Source: a virus
Virus record (IMG/VR): IMGVR_UViG_3300015024_000035
Location: 1-21,383 of that record
Strand: one strand, 5' to 3'
Length of the DNA stretch: 21,383 bases
Below the pieces are notes generated by a model. It saw nothing but the letters and a program-made list of their open reading frames with translations, was not told the DNA's origin and did no database searches. This document shows positions 1 through 5,755 of this stretch, one piece after another; position 1 is the first letter of the stretch; each line of letters begins with the position of its first letter. Position numbers and translations under genes: made by a program.

Positions 1-2
1 AT

Positions 3-158
3 ATTTTACCAGACGATAGGTTGGATGACTGGTCGATTAAATTAGAGTCAATATATAAGAAAATTAAATCCATTTCTAATATATATTTTTTAGTAGAAAG
101 TGGTGCTTCTCTAAGAGAAGCAAAGATTATGACTGCCTTACAGTTAGGTAATTGCTAA
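3..158 (+). CDS. C-terminal end of an unrecognised protein (partial)
   Basis: An open frame enters from the left edge and ends with TAA at 156-158, giving 51 residues. The visible part is charged and helical-looking (ESIYKKIKSI, then SLREAKIMTALQLGNC) with no motif I recognise. Its stop overlaps the ATG of the next gene as TAATG, the same coupling used by many genes in this genome, which supports it being real. The function cannot be named from this fragment. Confidence 0.6.
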   Translation: MLPDDRLDDWSIKLESIYKKIKSISNIYFLVESGASLREAKIMTALQLGNC

Positions 159-445
159 TGACTAACCCGACTCAAACTACTATCCCTTACTCTGCGGAAG
201 CCGTGGATAACCTCGTTAAAGTAGAACGGGAACACTATGAAAGATTATTTACTAATCACGATGGCATAAAAGATAAGATGTGTGGTTATATTAATTGTTA
301 TCATATTTTAATTGATAAATATGTACCAAATAGACCATATCCAGCAAATATTTACCCCTGCCCTACTCTCGTGAAAGCGAGAGCCAAGGCTGCCGTGGAA
401 ACCCGGGTAGCAGTCGCGTTAATAATAGCGGGTGATAATAAGTGA
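158..445 (+). CDS. Hypothetical protein, 95 aa
   Basis: The ATG at 158 overlaps the upstream stop (TAATG). A TTG two codons earlier is possible but less likely. The protein is 95 residues, with a charged N-terminal half (VKVEREHYERLF) and an alanine-rich C-terminal helix (ARAKAAVETRVAVALIIAG). No catalytic motif or membrane segment is convincing. It overlaps the next small zinc-finger gene by four bases (GTGA, 442-445), so it belongs to a coupled run of small genes typical of a phage accessory or early region. The function is unknown. Confidence 0.65.
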   Translation: MTNPTQTTIPYSAEAVDNLVKVEREHYERLFTNHDGIKDKMCGYINCYHILIDKYVPNRPYPANIYPCPTLVKARAKAAVETRVAVALIIAGDNK

Positions 446-567
446 AAATAATTAACAAGTTAATTAGAAGAACTTGGAAATTATGTCCATATTGTAATTC
501 AGCCTTTTATTCATATAAAAATCATTTCTCAGATTGCTATGAACTATTTATAAGGAATTCACGATGA
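442..567 (+). CDS. Small C2HC zinc-finger-like protein, 41 aa
   Basis: GTG at 442 overlaps the previous stop (GTGA), and the TGA at 565-567 overlaps the next ATG (ATGA), so the gene fits exactly between its neighbours. The 41-residue product contains CPYC (Cys15, Cys18), His28 and Cys32, a CxxC-x9-H-x3-C pattern expected to bind one zinc ion. The N-terminus is basic (KIINKLIRRTWK). This suggests a nucleic-acid-binding or adaptor protein, which is inference. The perfect fit and the Cys/His pattern are the support; no RBS is evident beyond coupling. Confidence 0.6.
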   Translation: MKIINKLIRRTWKLCPYCNSAFYSYKNHFSDCYELFIRNSR

Positions 568-890
568 CTAATTTTCTATATACCGAGAAAGAATACTTGG
601 AATACCTTGGTAATCATGAATCTAATTTAACCGTCTGGCAATGTCCACTTTGCCAAGAATGGCAACTTGACTGTCCAACCGCGTTAGAGATAATCGCAGT
701 AAGAGAAATAGAAGAAACCCTGGAACTCCATATAGTTACCTGTAAAGGTGGATATTACGGAAAGACCGCAAGAATAATCCGAGAACACTTAAAAGTATTA
801 CATGAGCGAATTCAATACACCTACTATGCACCGATTCCAAAGGCTGGATATCAAAGAAAGCAGGATAAAGATGACCGAAGATTACAGTAA
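564..890 (+). CDS. Hypothetical protein with CxxC...HxxxC zinc-binding pattern, 108 aa
   Basis: The ATG at 564 follows a good ribosome binding site (AAGGA, 552-556) and overlaps the upstream TGA. The 108-residue product has CPLC (Cys27, Cys30) followed by HIVTC (His56, Cys60), a plausible zinc site with a 25-residue loop. The C-terminal part is basic (KAGYQRKQDKDDRR). It follows another Cys/His-rich protein, and a third lies directly downstream, so this region encodes a set of small zinc proteins. I do not recognise the family. DNA or RNA binding is a reasonable guess only. Confidence 0.65.
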   Translation: MTNFLYTEKEYLEYLGNHESNLTVWQCPLCQEWQLDCPTALEIIAVREIEETLELHIVTCKGGYYGKTARIIREHLKVLHERIQYTYYAPIPKAGYQRKQDKDDRRLQ

Positions 891-1200
891 CTCTCTAGAT
901 GAGATGGCTCGCAGTGAACGCTTAAAAGAATTGGCTAGTGAGACTGGTATCGCCGCTCGCCGGGCTAGATATAAGTTAACTCGTCCAAGTAATGATAAGA
1001 ATTTAACAATGTGCCCAAAAGGGCATCCCTATAATGCAGAAAATACTCTATTTAATACTAATGGACGAAAAATATGTTTAACATGCCTAGCTGCTAAACG
1101 CATATATAAAGATAAGCCTGCGATAGGTAATTATCCTGTAATCCAACTTCCATATAACAATGATGGTTACCAAAGTCGAGATATCAATAAAAACGTATAG
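871..1200 (+). CDS. Zinc-ribbon protein of the kind seen near phage HNH proteins, 109 aa
   Basis: I chose the ATG at 871, preceded by AGGA at 862-865. An in-frame ATG at 802 would add 23 residues but lies deep inside the preceding gene. The chosen start overlaps that gene by 20 bases. Residues 48-72 form C-P-K-G-H-P (Cys48, His52), then ENT, then a C-x2-C pair (Cys69, Cys72). The pattern CxxGHxxxxEN...GxRxCxxC is common in small phage zinc proteins and in the N-terminal part of some phage HNH endonucleases. No HNH catalytic motif follows, so I call it a DNA-binding-type zinc protein rather than a nuclease. The N-terminal helix (EMARSERLKELASETGIAARRARY) is basic. Confidence 0.65.
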   Translation: MTEDYSNSLDEMARSERLKELASETGIAARRARYKLTRPSNDKNLTMCPKGHPYNAENTLFNTNGRKICLTCLAAKRIYKDKPAIGNYPVIQLPYNNDGYQSRDINKNV

Positions 1201-1211
1201 CCCCGATATAC
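1192..1211 (+). repeat. 20-bp box upstream of gene 1232, second copy at 6839
   Basis: AACGTATAGC, CCC, GATATAC here matches AACGTATAGC, GGG, GATATAC at 6839-6858, so the two copies differ only in the central three bases. The core TATAGC...GATATA is near-palindromic. Each copy ends about 20-46 bases upstream of an ATG that has an AT-rich -10-like element and no ribosome binding site. A regulator-binding site or upstream promoter element is the simplest reading, but it is inference. Confidence 0.4.
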
Positions 1212-1216
1212 CATAA

Positions 1217-1225
1217 TGCTATAAT
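1217..1225 (+). promoter_or_regulatory. Extended -10 promoter (TGC-TATAAT) driving a likely leaderless gene
   Basis: TATAAT at 1220-1225 is preceded by TGC, the TGN extended -10 element of housekeeping sigma promoters. Six bases separate it from the ATG at 1232, so transcription would start at or next to the initiation codon. No Shine-Dalgarno sequence precedes that ATG. There is no good -35 at the usual distance, which extended -10 promoters tolerate. Confidence 0.55.
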
Positions 1226-1231
1226 TGCCTA

Positions 1232-1795
1232 ATGAACACATCAAAACCTTGGCCACATCTCATAAATAGGGATGCGGTTACTGGGATTCCTGAGATGCCA
1301 ATGCCTCTATTAGTTAAAGAGCATCATTACTTTACAAGACACATAGGATCGCACTCTAAGCCTCCAGATGATGCTCTAACGGTTGTAGAAGTCCGTTCCT
1401 GGGGTATTTGTAGCCAGCATGGTAGAAAAGCACTAGATACTCAATTTGAGTTCGCTAGAGAGATTCTGGCGAGTATGAAGTTTGGTTCTCCTTGGTTTCC
1501 TGAGGTTTCCTATAGTCGTGTTGAATATTCGGAAGAATCCGTTGAGGCTGTATTTATAGATGCAGTTATTTCTATACCGGATTATGAACTTGAGAAATTG
1601 CCTTATGGCTTAGATAGTGAATTAATTTATGCGTTGAGACCTGGATGGGTTGCTTGGAACCTTGCAGACCCTGGGGTATCAGTTCCCTTTAATAATAGGA
1701 CGCGTTTAATGACTAGAACTGCTGAACTAATATGTAGCGGTATTGAATGGCGAGCGGCGTTATCTTTAGCTGAAGTGGAAATAGCACAGGGTTAA
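1232..1795 (+). CDS. Hypothetical protein, 187 aa, probably translated from a leaderless mRNA
   Basis: The 187-residue product has no motif I recognise. It is mixed alpha/beta, without membrane segments or signal peptide, and has a proline-rich N-terminus (GIPEMPMPLLVKEHHYF) and an acidic middle. The start is set by an extended -10 box (TATAAT at 1220-1225) only six bases before the ATG and the absence of any ribosome binding site, so the mRNA is probably leaderless. It is the last gene before the small terminase, separated by a copy of the recurrent CCGGAC motif. This gives it a promoter different from the structural genes, consistent with host-polymerase expression. Confidence 0.65.
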   Translation: MNTSKPWPHLINRDAVTGIPEMPMPLLVKEHHYFTRHIGSHSKPPDDALTVVEVRSWGICSQHGRKALDTQFEFAREILASMKFGSPWFPEVSYSRVEYSEESVEAVFIDAVISIPDYELEKLPYGLDSELIYALRPGWVAWNLADPGVSVPFNNRTRLMTRTAELICSGIEWRAALSLAEVEIAQG

Positions 1796-1802
1796 CAATT
1801 AT

Positions 1803-1823
1803 CCGGACACCATCACGCACTAT
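1803..1823 (+). promoter_or_regulatory. Recurrent CCGGAC...CACTAT motif, copy 1 (putative phage late promoter)
   Basis: CCGGACACCATCACGCACTA followed by T. It ends eight bases before the ATG of the small terminase. If it works like a T7-type promoter (CACTAT at -7 to -2), transcription would begin near 1825 and leave a leader of only about six bases. It is one of five copies in the window, all on the + strand. Confidence 0.65.
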
Positions 1824-1830
1824 TAGGTAT

Positions 1831-2361
1831 ATGAGTAAATCCTCCTTTCGTCCAAAACCTACAGCTGAGCTGGCTGAAGAGATAACTGTCCGCGTGGTTA
1901 ATGGAATGTCCATTATTGATTCTGCTCGGCTTTCTGGCATTTCTCCTAGCGTGTTTCATAAGTGGAAATCAATCGGTAATGTGGAGTCGGCTATTAGGGA
2001 ATCCTGGGATGACCTTGATGTTAAAGAGCGAGCGGCTACTCCAAAAGAGGCACGTCCTAATTCTAAGAATGATGTCTATGTCAACTTCGTGGACGCGATT
2101 GAGCGGGCTAGAACATTTTATAAGCAGGAGTTCCTGGGTAACCTTAGGGTCTTAGCTAAGAATGGTTCGGTTACTGCTAATACTTTCTTACTTGAAAAGG
2201 GTTGGCCTGATGAGTTTGGTAAGAATGTTCAGAAGGTTGAACTATCGGGTCCCGATGGGGGTCCAATGCAATCCCAAGTCTCCACTGTTTCCGATGCTGA
2301 CTTATTGAAGATGGCTAATGAGTTAAACGGTATTGGTCCAGTGTTACCTGTAATCCTGTAA
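1831..2361 (+). CDS. Terminase small subunit
   Basis: The 176-residue product has an N-terminal helix-turn-helix region (about residues 13-47: AEEITVRVVNGMSIIDSARL, then GISPSVFHKWKS), the DNA-recognition fold of small terminases. A helical oligomerisation segment (ERARTFYKQEFLGNLRVLAK) and the motif LLEKGWPDEFGK followed by VELSGPDGGP come next; that tail is typical of phage small terminases, which recognise the packaging site and recruit the large subunit. No ribosome binding site precedes the ATG, and a putative phage promoter ends eight bases upstream, so a very short leader is likely. Unusually, the large subunit lies 4.8 kb downstream, beyond an opposite-strand island and the lysis genes. 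The assignment is by motif and context. Confidence 0.75.
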   Translation: MSKSSFRPKPTAELAEEITVRVVNGMSIIDSARLSGISPSVFHKWKSIGNVESAIRESWDDLDVKERAATPKEARPNSKNDVYVNFVDAIERARTFYKQEFLGNLRVLAKNGSVTANTFLLEKGWPDEFGKNVQKVELSGPDGGPMQSQVSTVSDADLLKMANELNGIGPVLPVIL

Positions 2362-2389
2362 TCTTGGAGACCGAAAATAACATAGAAGG

Positions 2390-2671
2390 TTAATTTACTT
2401 TGAGTCTCATTGCTACTTCTACCTTTGTAGTCGGGTCTGCCTGGTTTCTGGCTTCCATTAATACTTGGCAATTAATTACTTGGACCATATTTATGTCAAA
2501 GGCACGTTCATTAAATATGCAACATGGTTCAACGGTCTTTCCTTCTAGTTTTAATAGTATGAATGTTTCCCAAGTGATTACCTGGTTGCCCTCGTATTCT
2601 GATATATAGTTATGTGCTAATTCTAGGTTATATAAATCGGTTACCGCTTCTAGTGAATGTGGTCTAATCAT
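2390..2671 (-). CDS. Hypothetical protein, 93 aa, last gene of the reverse-strand island
   Basis: Starts at ATG 2671 and reads left, one base after the stop of the upstream reverse gene (TAA-T-ATG), so translation is probably coupled. The product is 93 residues, with a helical N-terminus (SLEAVTDLYNLELAHNYI) and a Val/Leu-rich C-terminus. It has no motif I recognise. Its end converges on the small terminase with a 28-bp gap in which I see no clear terminator. A + strand open frame at 2400-2609 lies over it and is taken as a shadow, because the reverse genes form an evenly spaced run. Confidence 0.55.
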   Translation of the reverse strand: MIRPHSLEAVTDLYNLELAHNYISEYEGNQVITWETFILLKLEGKTVEPCCIFNERAFDINMVQVINCQVLMEARNQADPTTKVEVAMRLKVN

Positions 2672-2672
2672 A

Positions 2673-2855
2673 TTATTGTCCCATCGTTAGTTGACTATTA
2701 AAAATAATTCCCTGCCGTGGAACACTATTAACGCTATCTATTCCACCTACTACCTTGGTTAATAACGAATGTAATGCAACTACTAACACTATCATTCCAA
2801 GGATTATCAGAATTCCCTCAATAATATTAGTGAGGTAAGACTTATTGATTTTCAT
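2673..2855 (-). CDS. Small single-pass membrane protein, 60 aa
   Basis: ATG at 2855 overlaps the stop of the preceding reverse gene (ATGA). One strong hydrophobic segment (about residues 11-32, IEGILIILGMIVLVVALHSLL) follows a short basic N-terminus (MKINKSYL). The remaining 28 residues are polar. A small inner-membrane protein is well supported. The role could be holin-like, superinfection exclusion or host modification, and the sequence does not decide between them. It sits about 1.2 kb from the endolysin but on the opposite strand, which argues mildly against it being the main holin. Confidence 0.6.
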   Translation of the reverse strand: MKINKSYLTNIIEGILIILGMIVLVVALHSLLTKVVGGIDSVNSVPRQGIIFNSQLTMGQ

Positions 2856-3358
2856 TCTTTACCTTTCAGTACCGCTTTTACGGTATCCAATGTGCCCTGG
2901 GAAGCGGCGGACCGAGCGTCTCTTATTGCACTGCATAACCAACGCAGTTGATCTGGGTGATAGCCACAATCACAACCGCCTGTTTTCATTAATTCCCTAT
3001 GCAGTAACTCTAAAGAGAGCATTATCTCAATGGCTTCTTGGTTTACCTTGGGCTCAATGGGAACAAAAGATTCAACAGTTGCATTAGATAATTGAACGTC
3101 TAATACCTTTAATGCCATAGCTAATAAATGCTTATAATTCTTTAACTCTAAATACTTTCTATCAAACTCATCTTTTTTAACTTTTAATTCATTTAACTTA
3201 TTTGGTTTACGTGCGTAATAGAGTAATTGCTCAGAAGCCCACTTACTATTAATACTTGTTGATTCTTTTTCAATAGTCTTAATTTCAGTATTAACTTCAC
3301 TTAACTTATTAACAACCACTGATCTCTTGTATTCTAAACTTTCTTTGTCCTTGTCCAT
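2852..3358 (-). CDS. Coiled-coil protein with Cys-rich C-terminal segment, 168 aa
   Basis: The 168-residue product starts at ATG 3358 with a ribosome binding site (AGAGAGGA) on the reverse strand. The N-terminal two thirds is highly charged and helical (MDKDKESLEYKRSVVVNKL, then KLNELKVKKDEFDRKYLELK), with leucine/isoleucine spacing suggestive of coiled coil. Near the C-terminus, GGCDCGYHPDQLRWLC carries three Cys and one His and might bind metal. The binding site for ribosomes is partly inside a hairpin (3369-3404). It overlaps the downstream membrane-protein gene by four bases. The family is not recognised. Confidence 0.6.
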   Translation of the reverse strand: MDKDKESLEYKRSVVVNKLSEVNTEIKTIEKESTSINSKWASEQLLYYARKPNKLNELKVKKDEFDRKYLELKNYKHLLAMALKVLDVQLSNATVESFVPIEPKVNQEAIEIMLSLELLHRELMKTGGCDCGYHPDQLRWLCSAIRDARSAASQGTLDTVKAVLKGKE

Positions 3359-3368
3359 CTTGGTAATC

Positions 3369-3404
3369 CTCTCTAAGGGTAAGACGATTGCCTTACATAG
3401 AGAG
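3369..3404 (-). promoter_or_regulatory. Nested hairpin over the ribosome binding site of gene 3358
   Basis: CTCTCTA (3369-3375) pairs with TAGAGAG (3398-3404), and inside it GTAAG (3379-3383) pairs with CTTAC (3392-3396) around an 8-base loop. In the reverse-strand RNA the 3' arm of the outer stem overlaps the AGAGAGG ribosome binding sequence of the gene starting at 3358. It could limit translation or mark an RNA-processing site. It is not followed by a T run, so it is not an intrinsic terminator. Confidence 0.4.
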
Positions 3405-3420
3405 ATATCGGCGTCAATTA

Positions 3421-3924
3421 TTAATTCATAGCAACGTGAATTTCTGCTGCTTTCCTGGAATACCCGGCGTCCTTAGCGTCCCTCATAACTTGGCGAACCT
3501 TGGATTCCCATTCACCAATCAATATCCCATTATCAATATCATGTTTGCCAAGTTTCCCATGTTTATCAACATAATAGTTAAAAACTTCAGGGTATTCATC
3601 TAATACTCTCTTGTAATTAATTATAAAATTCCTATCATTTTCAATTATTACTTTGTCAGTTTTAGCCATCTCCATATGCTCATTACACCATTCAATATCT
3701 TTATTACTAGTCAATAATTCTTCTGCAACTAAAGAAGGTAATAAATCAATAGCAAATTCCAATATGGTGTCATACTCTTCAAAATCAATCTCACCAGAAG
3801 AATATTCCTTTAAGTTTTCTCTAAAGATGGCTTCCCATTTTTGTTTAATCTCCAAGCAAAGTTTGTTGTTGCGATATAACTCGAGGCAGGTTTCCAGGAC
3901 TTTTTCATCAGGTGTTTGCATCAT
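3421..3924 (-). CDS. Hypothetical acidic helical protein, 166-167 aa, first gene of the reverse-strand island
   Basis: Two adjacent ATGs (3924 and 3921) could initiate. A GATAAT element on the reverse strand (3928-3933) lies six bases before the second one and there is no ribosome binding site, so a leaderless start at 3921 is plausible. The product is acidic and predominantly helical (VLETCLELYRNNKLCLEIKQ), lacks membrane segments, and ends with a basic stretch (VRQVMRDAKDAGYSRKAAEI). No family is recognised. It begins a four-gene leftward run that is divergent from the endolysin operon, as expected for a separately controlled accessory set. Confidence 0.6.
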   Translation of the reverse strand: MMQTPDEKVLETCLELYRNNKLCLEIKQKWEAIFRENLKEYSSGEIDFEEYDTILEFAIDLLPSLVAEELLTSNKDIEWCNEHMEMAKTDKVIIENDRNFIINYKRVLDEYPEVFNYYVDKHGKLGKHDIDNGILIGEWESKVRQVMRDAKDAGYSRKAAEIHVAMN

Positions 3925-3927
3925 CTA

Positions 3928-3933
3928 ATTATC
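3928..3933 (-). promoter_or_regulatory. -10-like GATAAT for the reverse-strand island
   Basis: On the reverse strand GATAAT precedes the ATG-ATG pair of the gene starting at 3924/3921, with six bases to the second ATG. The spacing equals that seen for the gene at 1232. No convincing -35 element is visible, so support is moderate. Confidence 0.35.
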
Positions 3934-3963
3934 ATCGGTCAGACCATAAAAATCTAGATCTAA

Positions 3964-3984
3964 CCGGACACCATCACGCACTAA
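3964..3984 (+). promoter_or_regulatory. Recurrent CCGGAC...CACTA motif, copy 2 (putative phage late promoter)
   Basis: CCGGACACCATCACGCACTA followed by A. It lies 71 bases upstream of the endolysin GTG, in the divergent region between the reverse island and the lysis genes. The first 20 bases are identical to copy 1. Copy 2 differs from the others in having CACTAA, a variation also seen in T3 promoters (CACTAAAG). Confidence 0.65.
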
Positions 3985-3997
3985 TAAGAGTAATAAC

Positions 3998-4027
3998 ACC
4001 CGCACCTCTGTTTATACAAGTGCGGGT
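3998..4027 (+). promoter_or_regulatory. Stem-loop in the endolysin leader
   Basis: ACCCGCAC (3998-4005) and GTGCGGGT (4020-4027) form an 8-bp stem with a 14-base loop. It lies between putative promoter copy 2 and the endolysin start, so it would be near the 5' end of the transcript. It might stabilise or process the mRNA. The downstream bases are only moderately T-rich, so a terminator function is less likely. Confidence 0.45.
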
Positions 4028-4054
4028 TATCTGTTATCTTTATAGGAGTGCCCC

Positions 4055-4957
4055 GTGTCGTATCCGTTTATTCAAGCTAAGAATTACACGCCAGGTCGCG
4101 GTGGTAAGACCGTCCGAATGATTGTTCTCCATACTATGGAGACCCCCGAGACTGGTGGACGGGCTGAACAAGTTGCTAAATGGTTCGCCGGGGAAACCGC
4201 TCCACAAGCAAGTGCACATTACTGTGTAGATAACACAGCCATATGGCAAAATGTTAAAGACACTGATACTGCCTGGGCTGTCGCCGTAGAAGACTACAAC
4301 CAAGAATCGATCTCACTCGAGCTCGCTGGCCAGGCATCACAAACACCCGCACAATGGGCGGATACTTATTCGCGAGGAGAATTAGCGGGAGCAGAGAAAC
4401 TCTCGGCTGAACTTTCCGTTGAACACGGTATTCCGCCAATTCACTTAACTGACAAGCAAATCTTGGACGGGGTAACCAAGGGTTTCTGTTATCACGCTGA
4501 TATCTCCAGAGCCAAGGCAATAGCTGGTGGTCACACGGATCCAGGCGTAAACTTTCCACTATATAATTTTCTTGCTAGTGTAGCCGGGCTAAACACCCCT
4601 AAATTGGGCGGACGTTCGGTTTTGGCGGGTTCTCCTGTTATCCCTGGCGTAATCACTTCAACAGAAGTAAAAAAGTCTTCTAATCCAATCGTCCAACCAA
4701 AATTACAAGTTATTAAAGTAGCTGATGTTCAACCTGGTAAATCTGGCAATGAAGTAAAACTTGTCCAAGAAGCATTAACAAAAGTTGGATGTAATCCCGG
4801 TTTACCAGATGGCATCTTTGGAAACAAGACAGTCAACGCTTATGGAACTTGGCAAAGAGAATGCGGTTATCGCGGTGCGAATGCTAACGGTGCACCTGGA
4901 TTTACGACTCTCGCATTACTTGGCAAGAAAAGTGACTTATTTGAAGTAGCCGTTTAA
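4055..4957 (+). CDS. Endolysin: N-acetylmuramoyl-L-alanine amidase (amidase_2 type) with peptidoglycan-binding domain
   Basis: GTG at 4055 has AGGAG at 4044-4048. Residues about 18-170 form an amidase_2/PGRP-like catalytic domain that cleaves the bond between muramic acid and the peptide stem. Candidate zinc ligands are His26 (IVLHTME) and His160 (GGHTDPG), and His55 (SAHYCVD) also sits in a conserved position. A linker (about 180-225) leads to a C-terminal PG_binding_1-like domain (about 229-292: VKLVQEALTKVG, DGIFGNKTVNAYGTWQ). The 300-residue length suits a phage lysin. There is no signal peptide, so it needs a holin. It heads a run of genes that overlap by a few bases down to 6279 and is preceded by a putative late promoter and a leader hairpin. 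Clear assignment by domain motifs. Confidence 0.9.
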   Translation: MSYPFIQAKNYTPGRGGKTVRMIVLHTMETPETGGRAEQVAKWFAGETAPQASAHYCVDNTAIWQNVKDTDTAWAVAVEDYNQESISLELAGQASQTPAQWADTYSRGELAGAEKLSAELSVEHGIPPIHLTDKQILDGVTKGFCYHADISRAKAIAGGHTDPGVNFPLYNFLASVAGLNTPKLGGRSVLAGSPVIPGVITSTEVKKSSNPIVQPKLQVIKVADVQPGKSGNEVKLVQEALTKVGCNPGLPDGIFGNKTVNAYGTWQRECGYRGANANGAPGFTTLALLGKKSDLFEVAV

Positions 4958-5025
4958 TGACAGAAACATATGCTCCAAAGCCTGGAGACCTTGGAATCGT
5001 TAGAACTAAAGGATTAGCCGCGTGA
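4957..5025 (+). pseudogene. Truncated copy of the YiiX-like gene at 5755 (22 codons)
   Basis: ATG at 4957 overlaps the endolysin stop (TAATG). The frame reads MTETYAPKPGDLGIVRTKGL, then AA and stop. The protein starts like the gene at 5755 (PKPGDLGIVSTNGLAA), and the DNA at 4978-5022 matches 5785-5829 at 40 of 45 positions. The copy ends exactly where the next gene begins (GTGA overlap at 5022-5025), so it looks like the 5' remnant of a duplicated gene. It may still serve to couple translation of the next gene. Confidence 0.7.
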
Positions 5026-5690
5026 TAACAATCCTAGTAACCACAGATTGCCTACCAGTAGCCGATCTCAATAACTGTGTTGAAGCTCTTAACCGCACTC
5101 TGCTCAAATGGTGTCCAAAGTGGAACATCCAAGCCACCGCGACAACTGACCCTAAAGTTAAAGCCCAGATGGCTATTAGAGTGACCGACAACAATCGGCA
5201 CACAGGCGCACTCGGCTATCACACGGTCGAGAAGGGTGTACCGACCTCGTACTGCTCACCTAGGGCCGTCGGGCGCACCTATGGACATTATTCCCCACCT
5301 CTCTACACCCGTGAGGTGAAGGTACTGGGTAGGGTCCTTAGACCTGCTCGACTAGTACACCCTGCTATCTACACGCAGGGACTCGTCACGGTAATCATCC
5401 ATGAGGCCTTAGAGATGTTGGCAGATGCGAACATTGACAAGGTCGCCAAAGCAACCGATGGGAAGAATTGGTTGGTTGAAGTTTGCGACCACGTTTCAGG
5501 AATCTATAGCACCGAAAATGTGGCTGGTAACATCTGCGTTATTCCAGATGCCACATTCCCTAGTTATTACCAATCCAATGGGGTAGCACCCTTTGACTTA
5601 TTTAATTCAGATCACAGCGCCTTCGATAAGTCAGCCCCTAAGTTTTACGCCTTCTACCAGGACACTAATGGAAAGTGGGTGGCGGTATGA
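5022..5690 (+). CDS. Putative phage metalloprotein with HExxE motif, 222 aa
   Basis: GTG at 5022 overlaps the stop of the truncated copy upstream (GTGA). The 222-residue product contains VIIHEALEMLAD, an HExxE motif (His127, Glu128, Glu131), followed by LVEVCDHVSG (Glu153, Asp156). This resembles a group of phage and bacterial hypothetical proteins with a SHEvlEmlvDP-like motif that may be metal-dependent peptidases. I recall the motif but not a formal family name. No signal peptide or membrane segment is visible. Its GC-rich codons near the start (CTCGACTAGTACACC) differ in feel from the AT-rich neighbours. It lies between the endolysin and a peptidase-fold gene, so a role in cell-wall or surface breakdown, or in the virion, is possible; this is inference. 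Confidence 0.65.
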   Translation: MITILVTTDCLPVADLNNCVEALNRTLLKWCPKWNIQATATTDPKVKAQMAIRVTDNNRHTGALGYHTVEKGVPTSYCSPRAVGRTYGHYSPPLYTREVKVLGRVLRPARLVHPAIYTQGLVTVIIHEALEMLADANIDKVAKATDGKNWLVEVCDHVSGIYSTENVAGNICVIPDATFPSYYQSNGVAPFDLFNSDHSAFDKSAPKFYAFYQDTNGKWVAV

Positions 5691-5755
5691 GTGAGGACAA
5701 GGTAACTCTCACCAAACTTGGTACTGAGTCTGGTCTATTTAAGGCAATCCTCTAA
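5687..5755 (+). CDS. Micro-ORF between coupled genes, 22 aa
   Basis: ATG at 5687 overlaps the upstream stop (ATGA), and its TAA at 5753-5755 overlaps the next ATG (TAATG). The 22-residue product, beginning MSEDKVTLTKLG, has no recognisable domain. The perfect fit at both ends suggests it is translated, if only to pass ribosomes to the next gene. It could also be a remnant of a longer gene, like the truncated copy at 4957. Confidence 0.45.
   Translation: MSEDKVTLTKLGTESGLFKAIL

Noticed and set aside
2400-3087. + strand open frames at 2400-2609 and 2845-3087
   Set aside because: They lie over the reverse-strand genes, have no ribosome binding sites and give sequences without protein-like pattern; the reverse genes are evenly overlapped.
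4254-4559. Reverse-strand open frames under the endolysin and other head genes
   Set aside because: They are shadows of well-supported genes with domain motifs, and have no ribosome binding sites or coupling.
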